From positions 470,001 to 534,000 of the forward strand of contig NZ_OY769915.1 in assembly GCF_963669205.1 (NCBI RefSeq): DNA of 64,000 bases. The letters run 5' to 3'. Made by a program: the position numbers and the translations under genes. The stretch's first letter is position 1. The number at the start of each line of letters is the position of its first letter. Below the pieces are notes generated by a model that was not told the DNA's origin, did not search any database, and saw only the letters and a list, made by a program, of their open reading frames with translations. Below are positions 57,147 through 64,000 of the stretch, one piece after another. The DNA is from an uncultured Roseibium sp. (lineage in GTDB: Bacteria > Pseudomonadota > Alphaproteobacteria > Rhizobiales > Stappiaceae).

Positions 57147-57767
57147 ATGGAACGCCTTCTTGTGCTTGTCCGGCATGGACAGAGCGAGTGGAATTTGAAG
57201 AACCTGTTTACGGGCTGGAAGGATCCGGGTTTGACCGAACAGGGCGTCGCGGAAGCACACCGGGCTGGTCAGCAGCTGCGGGACCTCAAGCTTGAATTCG
57301 ACATCGCGTTCACGTCCGATCTGTCGCGCGCGCAGAAGACCCTCGGCATCATCCTGGACGAACTCGGGCAGTCCGGCCTGGAAACGCTGCAGGATCAGGC
57401 GCTGAACGAGCGCGACTATGGCGATCTGACCGGCATGAACAAGGACCAGGCACGCGAGGAATTCGGTGAGGAACAGGTCCATATCTGGCGCCGGTCGTAC
57501 GACGTGCCGCCGCCGGGTGGCGAAAGCCTGAAGATGACGGCGGAACGTGTTCTGCCCTATTACAGGGAGGAAATCCTGCCCCGGGTCCTGGAAGGCAAGC
57601 GCACGCTCGTTTCCGCACATGGCAACTCGCTCAGGTCGCTGATCATGGAACTGGAGGGGCTGACCCCGGAGGAAATCCTGAAACGCGAACTGGGGACCGG
57701 AACGCCGATCGTCTACCGCCTGGATGAGAATGGCGGCGTCGTCAGCGTTCAGGATCTCGCCGACTAG
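57147..57767 (+). CDS. gpmA: 2,3-bisphosphoglycerate-dependent phosphoglycerate mutase
   Basis: The 206-residue glycolytic enzyme interconverts 3- and 2-phosphoglycerate. RLLVLVRHGQSEWNLKNLFTGWKDPGLTEQG contains the catalytic histidine, and ERDYGDLTGMNKDQAREEFG and SAHGNSLRSLIMELEGLTPEEI complete the active site. It is shorter than E. coli GpmA (250 residues), typical for this branch. TTTAAGGAGAA precedes the ATG. Confidence 0.95.
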   Translation: MERLLVLVRHGQSEWNLKNLFTGWKDPGLTEQGVAEAHRAGQQLRDLKLEFDIAFTSDLSRAQKTLGIILDELGQSGLETLQDQALNERDYGDLTGMNKDQAREEFGEEQVHIWRRSYDVPPPGGESLKMTAERVLPYYREEILPRVLEGKRTLVSAHGNSLRSLIMELEGLTPEEILKRELGTGTPIVYRLDENGGVVSVQDLAD

Positions 57768-57786
57768 CCGGACCGATCGTTTAAGG

Positions 57787-57816
57787 AAAAAGGCGGTCGC
57801 AATGACCGCCTTTTTT
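57787..57816. terminator. Bidirectional terminator between gpmA and the PfkB kinase
   Basis: AAGGCGGTC and GACCGCCTT form a nine-base stem around GCAAT, with A's before and TTTTTT after. It serves both convergent genes. Confidence 0.9.
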
Positions 57817-57824
57817 GTGTCCGA

Positions 57825-58826
57825 TCAGATTTCAAAGCCGCCTTGCGCAGCGATGTTCTTGAGCGGTTTTTCCGGTCTTGCACCGACATGGCTGATCACG
57901 TTCGCCGCGCACAGGCAACCAAGCTCGGCGGCGTCACCGAGCTTGTAGTCGCGCGCCAGACCGAACAGGAAACCGGACGCGAAAAGATCTCCCGCACCGG
58001 TCAGGTCCACGACATTGCTGACAGCCTGTGCGGAGACCTTGACCGTTTCGTTGCTGTCGAAAGCCATCGCTCCGTTTTCGCCGAGCGTGAGCGCTGTCAG
58101 GGCGCCGGAGTCCCGCGCTGCGGAAATGGCGGTGTCGAGATCCGCCGTCTCGTAAAGCGCTTTCAGTTCGTGCTCGTTCGCGAACATCAGGTCCACGACC
58201 TTGTCCTTCAACAGTCCCTGGAATTCACCCCGGTACCGGTCGACGCAGAAGGAATCCGACAGGGTGATGGCCACTTTCCGTCCGTTGGCGTGCGCCACTT
58301 CGGCGGCCTTCAGGAACGCTTTCTTCGCCTCTTCCGGATCCCACAGATATCCTTCCATGTAGGTGACCGCGGAGGCCGCCACGACATCCTCGTCGACGTC
58401 GCTCGTGCCGAATTCGACACAGGCACCGAGATAGGTATTCATGGTCCTTTCGCCGTCGGGCGTGATCAGGATCATCGACCGCGCCGTCGGGTTGCCGTCG
58501 ACGAGGCGCGGCGTGTTGAAATAGACGCCCGTGCCGTTCATGTCGTGGTAGTAGCTGTCGCCGAGTTCGTCTTCGGCCACCTTGCCGAAATAGGCGGGAT
58601 TGCCGCCGAGCGAGGCGATACCTGCCGCCGTGTTTCCGGCGCTGCCGCCCGAAATACGCACGGTCTGCCCCATCTTGTCGAACAGCCTCACGGCCTCGTC
58701 GGTATCGATCAGCCGCATGGAGCCCTTGACGAGGCTCTCGCGCACCAGGAAATCTTCTTCGACATGCGCGAACACGTCGCAGATCGCGTTGCCGATGCAA
58801 AGCGCATCAAATCTCGTTTCGGTCAT
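57825..58826 (-). CDS. PfkB-family carbohydrate/nucleoside kinase (adenosine kinase-like)
   Basis: The 333-residue ribokinase-fold enzyme has FDALCIGNAICDVFAHVEEDFL at the start, ISGGSAGNTAAGIASLGG (first PfkB signature) and DLTGAGDLFASGFLFGLARDYK (second signature, with the catalytic Asp). The NAICD and adenosine-kinase-like region suggests adenosine or a sugar; the substrate is not certain. It is adjacent to pheA on the same strand but has its own spacing of 32 bp. Confidence 0.85.
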   Translation of the reverse strand: MTETRFDALCIGNAICDVFAHVEEDFLVRESLVKGSMRLIDTDEAVRLFDKMGQTVRISGGSAGNTAAGIASLGGNPAYFGKVAEDELGDSYYHDMNGTGVYFNTPRLVDGNPTARSMILITPDGERTMNTYLGACVEFGTSDVDEDVVAASAVTYMEGYLWDPEEAKKAFLKAAEVAHANGRKVAITLSDSFCVDRYRGEFQGLLKDKVVDLMFANEHELKALYETADLDTAISAARDSGALTALTLGENGAMAFDSNETVKVSAQAVSNVVDLTGAGDLFASGFLFGLARDYKLGDAAELGCLCAANVISHVGARPEKPLKNIAAQGGFEI

Positions 58827-58858
58827 GAATTCCTCTGAATATGAAAGCTGTTGTTATG

Positions 58859-59749
58859 TCAGGAATGCGGATTTGGGCGCAGCGCGCGGTTGGCTTCCGG
58901 TTCCTTGATCTTGTCGCGGAACGGGCTGGCACGGTAGACGCCAAGGATATTCAGTTCCGCGCAAAAGAAGGCAAGCTCTTCAAGCGCGAGGCCCACGGCG
59001 GGGTCGTCCGGATGGCCTTCGACATCGGCGTAGAACATCGAGGCGAAGAACTGGCCCTCCAGCTGATAGGATTCCAGCTTGGTCATGTTGACCCCGTTTG
59101 TCGCGAATCCGCCGAGCGCCTTGTAGAGAGCCGCCGGCACGTTCCGGACGCGGAAAATGAAGGTCGAGATAACGGGTTGGCCGTTATGGGCCGCTTCCAT
59201 CTTCTCCCGGGATAGGATGACAAACCGGGTCGTGTTGTGCGCGGCGTCTTCAACGTCTCTTCGCAGGATATCGAGACCATAGATTTCAGCCGCCATTTCA
59301 GGGGCGAATGCGGCCACCGTCGGGTCGTTGAGATCTGCAACCTGGCGCGCTGATCCCGCGGTATCCCCGCCGACAACGGCGGTGAGGCCAAGTTCACGGA
59401 TGATGTTGCGGCATTGCCCGAGCGCGTGGATGTGGCTCTGCACTTTCTCCAGCTTGTCGATGGAAGCGCCCCGGGGAGCCATGAGCTGAAACCTTATCGG
59501 CATGAAATATTCACCGATGATGTGCAGGTCCGACTTGGGCAACAGGTGGTGAATGTCGGCAACGCGTCCGGCGACGGAGTTTTCGATCGGGATCATGGCA
59601 AGGTCCGCCGATCCGTCCGCCATTGCGGAAAAGCAATCCTCGAATGTCGCGCAGGGAATGGCCTCGTAGTCCGGGTAGACACTCCTGCAGGCCATATGGG
59701 AATTCGCCCCGTTTTCACCCTGGAATACAATTCTCTTTCTGTCGGTCAT
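58859..59749 (-). CDS. pheA: Prephenate dehydratase
   Basis: The 296-residue enzyme makes phenylpyruvate for phenylalanine synthesis. GENGANSHMACRSVYPDYEAIPCATFEDCFSAM starts it, ENSVAGRVADIHHLL is the substrate region and NTTRFVILSR is the TRF catalytic motif. A C-terminal ACT domain (TFIFRVRNVPAALYKALGGFATNGVNMTKLESYQLEG) is the likely phenylalanine feedback site. No chorismate mutase domain is fused. Confidence 0.94.
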   Translation of the reverse strand: MTDRKRIVFQGENGANSHMACRSVYPDYEAIPCATFEDCFSAMADGSADLAMIPIENSVAGRVADIHHLLPKSDLHIIGEYFMPIRFQLMAPRGASIDKLEKVQSHIHALGQCRNIIRELGLTAVVGGDTAGSARQVADLNDPTVAAFAPEMAAEIYGLDILRRDVEDAAHNTTRFVILSREKMEAAHNGQPVISTFIFRVRNVPAALYKALGGFATNGVNMTKLESYQLEGQFFASMFYADVEGHPDDPAVGLALEELAFFCAELNILGVYRASPFRDKIKEPEANRALRPNPHS

Positions 59750-59776
59750 GGATCTTTCGCGTTCTGGCGGTTGGGG

Positions 59777-60523
59777 TCACTGGGTCTGGAGCGCAGCGCG
59801 CGCCCGCTCCAGGTCTTGAGGTGTGTTCACGTCCAAGGGGGCGCTGTCAATGATGGAAACGTCGATTCGCATGCCTGCCTCCAGCGCACGCAGCTGTTCC
59901 AGCCGCTCGCGCAGCTCCAGAGGCGAAGGCGGCATCTGAACGAAACGCTCAAGCGCTTCCCTGCGATAGGCATAGATGCCGATATGCTGGTAAAGCGGTC
60001 CGTCGCCGGTGGGGGCGGTCGCCCGCGTGAAATAGAGAGCCCGATGATGTCCGTGTCCGTTGGGCGTCGTCACCGCCTTCACGAAGCTCGGGTCATCGCG
60101 AAACTCCGAATGCGTGATTTCCGTCATGATCGTGCCGATCGAGACATCCGGGATCCCGAGCGGCGAAAAGGCCGCACGGATCGCCTCCGGCTCGATCTGG
60201 GGCACGTCGCCCTGGACGTTGAGCACCACATCATAGCGGCCGTCCGGGTCGAGACTGCGGGCGGCTTCATGGATGCGGTCGGACCCGGAGACATGGTCCT
60301 TGCTGGTCAGGACCGCCTGACCGCCGTGGTCCTTGATCGCCTCGGCAATGGATGCATCGTCGCAGGCAACGGCGACCGGGCCGATATCGGCGTGCTGGGC
60401 CTGCTCCATGACCCGGACGATCATCGGCTTCCCACATATGTCCGCAAGCGCCTTGTTCGGCAGTCGCGTTGCCGCCAGACGGGCGGGAATTATCACCAGT
60501 GCTGCTGTCAATCCGGTCTCCAT
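59777..60523 (-). CDS. kdsB: 3-deoxy-manno-octulosonate cytidylyltransferase
   Basis: The 248-residue enzyme activates KDO with CTP for lipopolysaccharide synthesis. LVIIPARLAATRLPNKALADICGKPMIVRVMEQA is the nucleotide-binding N-terminus, and DRIHEAARSLDPDGRYDVVLNVQGDVPQIEPEAI and HIGIYAYRREALERFVQMPPSPLE are diagnostic. It lies upstream of pheA and divergent from the cytochrome c gene, an arrangement conserved in Hyphomicrobiales. Confidence 0.95.
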   Translation of the reverse strand: METGLTAALVIIPARLAATRLPNKALADICGKPMIVRVMEQAQHADIGPVAVACDDASIAEAIKDHGGQAVLTSKDHVSGSDRIHEAARSLDPDGRYDVVLNVQGDVPQIEPEAIRAAFSPLGIPDVSIGTIMTEITHSEFRDDPSFVKAVTTPNGHGHHRALYFTRATAPTGDGPLYQHIGIYAYRREALERFVQMPPSPLELRERLEQLRALEAGMRIDVSIIDSAPLDVNTPQDLERARAALQTQ

Positions 60524-60707
60524 TCGGGCGGTGCGCGCAATTTTCGTGAAAAAAAAGCCTGCCGCGTCCGTTTGTCATATCAATTGCCCTTTTAAAGCTA
60601 TGGACAGCAAGGTCAAAAAATTTGTAGGTTCCGGCGAAATTACATAAAGCTGATAGGGGTCCCGTTTTTCGGGAGCCTGGGCGCGTATGAGCTTGGAGCC
60701 GGAGAGA

Positions 60708-61259
60708 ATGGATTCCTTCACACTGAACAAGGCCGCCGGTGCGGTTCTGATGGTTCTGATTCTGACGATGGGTGTTGGAATTGTTTCCGACGTCATTTTC
60801 CATCCGACGATCCCCGGAAAGCCGGGATACGAAATCGTGGTGGAATCGTCCCCGGATGCGACATCGACCGTACAGGCGGAACCTGATGTCGTGCCGATTT
60901 CCGAGCGCCTCCTCGCAGCGTCCGCTTCCGACGGCGCCAATGTCGCGAAGAAATGTGCGGCTTGCCACACGTTCAACGAAGGCGGTGAAAACAAGTCGGG
61001 TCCGGCCCTTTGGGACGTTGTCGGCCGCAAGCCGGGCGGACATGATGGCTTCCGCTATTCTTCCGCGATGACGACCTACGGCGACGCCAATCCGGAATGG
61101 ACATACGAGTCGCTCGACAATTTCCTTGCCGGTCCCAAGAAGTACATCGACGGAACGTCGATGGGCTTCGCCGGTCTGCGCCGGCCGGAAGAGCGCGCCA
61201 ACATGATCGCGTATATGCGCGAACAGTCCGGTTCGCCGCAGCCACTTCCAGCGGAGTAA
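60708..61259 (+). CDS. cycM: Membrane-anchored cytochrome c (CycM-type c552)
   Basis: The 183-residue protein has an N-terminal membrane helix (AAGAVLMVLILTMGVGIVSDVIF) and a class I cytochrome c domain with heme motif CAACH and the methionine ligand in GTSMGFAGL. Such anchored cytochromes carry electrons from the bc1 complex to cytochrome oxidase. The start at 60708 after GGAGA is preferred; an ATG at 60687 would add seven residues. Confidence 0.92.
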   Translation: MDSFTLNKAAGAVLMVLILTMGVGIVSDVIFHPTIPGKPGYEIVVESSPDATSTVQAEPDVVPISERLLAASASDGANVAKKCAACHTFNEGGENKSGPALWDVVGRKPGGHDGFRYSSAMTTYGDANPEWTYESLDNFLAGPKKYIDGTSMGFAGLRRPEERANMIAYMREQSGSPQPLPAE

Positions 61260-61292
61260 AGACCGAGATCCGCAAGGTGATTTTCATTGGTA

Positions 61293-61322
61293 AAAGAGCC
61301 GGGTGTGCAGCCCGGCTTTTTT
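61293..61322 (+). terminator. Terminator after cytochrome c gene
   Basis: AGCCGGG and CCCGGCT form a stem around TGTGCAG and are followed by TTTTTTG, 37 bp after the stop. Confidence 0.9.
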
Positions 61323-61396
61323 GTTGCTAAATGAAATATTAACCAAGGTGGGTTCCGTTGGTGGACGGCGTTGGGTTGACGTCTGGCAGGGTCCAC

Positions 61397-62833
61397 ATGG
61401 GCAGACGCGCGAATCTAAAACAAGTTTTACAGCCAAGTGGGACCTGGGTGGCTTCCATTGCGGCCGTCTTTTGTTTCCTCGTGGGAATTGCGCTGACGGG
61501 CTACGTCGGACTGTTCGTGCGCAGCGAGCTTGTCTACCATCACAAGAGCGACGTTCTGAGCGAGGTGAACGGGGTCCGTGCGCGCCTTGAGCTCGAGATC
61601 GGACGGGCGGTCGCCCACGGGCTCGGCCTTCGGGACTATCTCGCGTTATTCGAGGGCCGTGCCTTCGAACCGGACAACTTCCGCAATATCGCCACGGAAC
61701 TGATCAACGCAAACCCCGGCATCCGCTCGATCGGCATCGCGCCTGGAAACATTCTCCAGGCCGTTTACCCGCTCGCACCGAACGAAGGCGCCGTGGGACT
61801 CGACTACCGCTCGAATGCGGCCCAGTGGCCGGCGGTCGAACAGGCGATGCGTTCCAGGGAAATCGTTGTATCGGGTCCGGTTGATCTTGTTCAGGGCGGA
61901 CGCGCGCTTCTGGTCCGCATTCCCGTCTATCCGGCAAGCTACACCAGCCAGCCGCTTGCGGAGCGCACATACTGGGGCGTTGCCACGCTGGTCCTGGACG
62001 AGGCGAAGCTCCTGGCGTCCGCCGGCGTCCAGTCCGTACCCGACGGCATCCGGATCTCGGTGATGTCGAAACCGGAAGAAGGGGGTGAACCGGAGCTGTT
62101 GTTCGGGGACGCGATCCCCGGCGGTACGGAGCCGGTCGGCGCACCGCTGCTCTTGCCCGGCAATGTCGAGTGGCAGCTGCTGGGCTATCCGGTCGAAGGT
62201 TGGCGGAGCGCCGGCAAGGAAGTGTGGATCACGCAGTTTGTCGGCAGCGTCCTGGCCCTTGTTTTCAGCGTCATGACGTTCCTGCTTATCAGCGAAATCT
62301 ACCGGGCGAGGTCGATTGCGTTGCACGATCCGCTGACCGGGCTTGCCAACCGGCGCCTTCTGGAAGAGCGCATGAACCAGCTGGTGGCCATGTGCGACAG
62401 ATCCGGTGTGGGCTTCGAGATCTTCTACGTGGACCTGGACGCTTTCAAACCGGTCAACGATCACTACGGGCACTCCGTCGGCGATCAGCTCCTGAACGAG
62501 ATTGGACGGCGACTGCAGAACCAGACGCGTGAATACGACACGGTGGCGCGCGTGGGTGGTGATGAGTTCATCGTGCTGACCCCCGGCAACATGCGGCAGG
62601 GGGAAAAGGAAACCTTCGTTGCCCGACTGTCGGAGCGCCTGAATACCGCCTTCCAGTTTTCCGGCACGCAAATCGACATAAGGGCGAGCATCGGCAGTGC
62701 CAGCTTTCCGATGGATGCCGCGACCATCAGCGACCTCCTGCGCGTCGCCGACGCGCGCATGTATGCGCAGAAGGCCAGATCGAAGCCTTCCGCGTCGAAT
62801 GTTCCCGAGGGCGGGGTTCCTCAAGCTGGTTAA
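61397..62833 (+). CDS. CHASE-type sensor diguanylate cyclase (GGDEF)
   Basis: The 478-residue membrane protein has a first helix (TWVASIAAVFCFLVGIALTGYVG), a periplasmic sensor region of about 240 residues with CHASE-like features (FEPDNFRNIATELINANPGIRSIGIAPGN), a second helix (FVGSVLALVFSVMTFLLIS) and a GGDEF domain. The active site reads RVGGDEF and a possible product-inhibition I-site RxxD (REYD) is five residues before it, so it should make c-di-GMP. The ATG at 61397 follows AGGG at six bases. Confidence 0.88.
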   Translation: MGRRANLKQVLQPSGTWVASIAAVFCFLVGIALTGYVGLFVRSELVYHHKSDVLSEVNGVRARLELEIGRAVAHGLGLRDYLALFEGRAFEPDNFRNIATELINANPGIRSIGIAPGNILQAVYPLAPNEGAVGLDYRSNAAQWPAVEQAMRSREIVVSGPVDLVQGGRALLVRIPVYPASYTSQPLAERTYWGVATLVLDEAKLLASAGVQSVPDGIRISVMSKPEEGGEPELLFGDAIPGGTEPVGAPLLLPGNVEWQLLGYPVEGWRSAGKEVWITQFVGSVLALVFSVMTFLLISEIYRARSIALHDPLTGLANRRLLEERMNQLVAMCDRSGVGFEIFYVDLDAFKPVNDHYGHSVGDQLLNEIGRRLQNQTREYDTVARVGGDEFIVLTPGNMRQGEKETFVARLSERLNTAFQFSGTQIDIRASIGSASFPMDAATISDLLRVADARMYAQKARSKPSASNVPEGGVPQAG

Positions 62834-62950
62834 ATTTCTGTCATAATGGCATCCAGCAGGTGACGTTTGATCGGCTGATCCCTACACTGTTTCACAAGTA
62901 ACCCTATAAATCTGGGTCTGAGGAACGGAAACGGGACGGAGAAACCGATA

Positions 62951-64000
62951 GTGTTTTCATGGCGTCTATTTAATAACGCGGCCGCGGCGGTCGGGTTTGT
63001 CAGTGTAGTTTCTTTTGCAGCGGTGCCGTCCGGACTGGCCAATACGGCCGAGCCTGAATGGCAACACGCAACGGCATTGACCGGAACACCCGGCTACGGT
63101 GCGGACGCCGCCCATTTCGACTATGTCAATCCGGACGCCCCGAAAGGCGGTCTGCTGCGCTTGTCGACGAGCGGTGGCTTCGACACGTTCAATCCGATCC
63201 TGCCCAAGGGCAACGTCGCACCGGGCATAAATCTCATTTACGACAGCCTGATGGAACAGGCGCTCGACGAGGCCGACATCAGCGCCCAGTACGGTGTCAT
63301 TGCCGAGGCGATGCGCTACCCGGAAGATTATTCCTGGGTCGAATACCGGCTCAACCCGGACGCTAGGTGGCATGACGGCAAGCCGATAACCCCGGAAGAC
63401 GTCATCTGGTCGTTCGAGAAGGCAACCGAACTCAATCCGCGCCAGCGGTTCTACTACCAGAATGTGACATCGGCAGAAGAACTGCCCGGCGGCGTCGTCA
63501 GGTTCGAATTCGATACAGCGAACAACCGCGAGCTGCCCCACATCGTCGGGCAGGTGCTCGTGATGCCGAAACACTGGTGGACCGGCACCAACGACAAGGG
63601 TGAAACGAGGGATATCGGCACGAGCACTCTGGAGCCGCCGCTGGGATCGGGGCCTTACGCGATCAAGAGATTTGAACCGAACCGTCAGGTCGTCTACGAG
63701 CGGGTGGACGATTATTGGGGCGAAGACCTTCCGATCCGGGTCGGCACGAACAATTTCGGCGAGATTCGCTACGATTCCTATCTGGACAGCACGGTTCAGC
63801 TCGAAGCCTTCAAGGGTGACCAATTCGACTGGCGGTCGGAAAACGTGGCGAAAAACTGGTCGACGGGCTACCGGACACCGGCGGTTGATCAGGGCAGAAT
63901 TGTGCTGGAAACCTTCCCGGACAAGGGCAGCGGGCTGATGCAGGCCTTCGTTCCGAACCTGCGGCGGGAGAAGTTCCAGGACGAACGCGTTCGCCGCGCC
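62951..64000 (+). CDS. yejA: YejA-like peptide/microcin C ABC binding protein, 5' part
   Basis: The frame is open from GTG 62951 to the window end (350 codons). A signal peptide (FNNAAAAVGFVSVVSFAAVPSGLA) precedes HFDYVNPDAPKGGLLRLSTSGGFDTFNPILPKGN, the family 5 binding-protein motif found in YejA. WHDGKPITPEDVIWSFEKA follows. It probably captures peptides for a YejBEF importer whose genes would lie beyond the window. GGAG nine bases upstream supports the GTG start; the rest of the gene is missing. Confidence 0.82.
   Translation, partial: MFSWRLFNNAAAAVGFVSVVSFAAVPSGLANTAEPEWQHATALTGTPGYGADAAHFDYVNPDAPKGGLLRLSTSGGFDTFNPILPKGNVAPGINLIYDSLMEQALDEADISAQYGVIAEAMRYPEDYSWVEYRLNPDARWHDGKPITPEDVIWSFEKATELNPRQRFYYQNVTSAEELPGGVVRFEFDTANNRELPHIVGQVLVMPKHWWTGTNDKGETRDIGTSTLEPPLGSGPYAIKRFEPNRQVVYERVDDYWGEDLPIRVGTNNFGEIRYDSYLDSTVQLEAFKGDQFDWRSENVAKNWSTGYRTPAVDQGRIVLETFPDKGSGLMQAFVPNLRREKFQDERVRRA

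Overview
The window is a 64-kb stretch of a GC-rich alphaproteobacterial chromosome, most likely Hyphomicrobiales (Rhizobiales). A Stappiaceae-like organism (Roseibium/Labrenzia relatives) is my best guess, from gene order and protein flavour rather than a database match. The order rpsT / enoyl-CoA hydratase / mutM back to back with ubiE-ubiB, hslV-GNAT-hslU, the tsaB-rimI-fur-plsC-miaB-phoH-ybeY-corC-lnt-praR-metK-trmB string, and rimP-nusA-ylxR-infB-rbfA-truB-rpsO-pnp is typical of that group. No rRNA, tRNA, CRISPR array, prophage or transposase gene was seen.

Layout. 1-5.6 kb: the end of a GntR/FCD regulator, a cystathionine beta-lyase-like PLP enzyme and a complete sugar-type ABC importer, all on + and tightly coupled. 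5.7-8.3 kb: small accessory genes, namely an ArsR/SRPBCC pair, a small acidic protein whose end resembles the tail of Hcp, and a secreted ricin-like protein divergent from a MarR regulator with a clear palindrome between them. 8.5-18.5 kb: housekeeping genes on the minus strand (rpsT, rhodanese, dnaA, dnaN, recF, gyrB; enoyl-CoA hydratase and mutM). 18.7-22.5 kb: ubiE-ubiB, then alkB-like and glycine-rich-domain genes on minus. 22.7-32.8 kb: dnaK-dnaJ, a pmtA-like methyltransferase, a peptidoglycan-binding-domain protein of unknown role, an FMN reductase, hslV-GNAT-hslU, a universal stress protein and nfuA. dnaK and hslV are each preceded by the same RpoH-type promoter (CTTG, 18-nt spacer, CCTAyATAG). 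33-57.8 kb: a long co-directional block for tRNA/rRNA modification, ribosome maturation, translation initiation, RNA decay, lysine biosynthesis (dapB) and glycolysis (gpmA). 57.8-60.5 kb: a PfkB kinase, pheA and kdsB on minus. 60.7-64 kb: membrane cytochrome c, a GGDEF diguanylate cyclase and the start of a YejA-like peptide-binding protein running off the window.

The most notable non-genic signal is a family of non-coding, MITE-like repeats at three gene junctions (corC/lnt, infB/rbfA, dapB/gpmA). Two copies have about 34-nt terminal inverted repeats ending in CTAG; all share a core that stays open in one reading frame, and in one copy the repeat end contains the infB stop codon. A different inverted-repeat element abuts the third copy, and a REP-like palindromic element lies between rbfA and truB. 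These repeats, the paired heat-shock promoters and the two orphan proteins with secretion-like features (6.8 kb and 27.1 kb) are the leads to follow. All function assignments rest on motifs and gene context read by eye; no searches were run.
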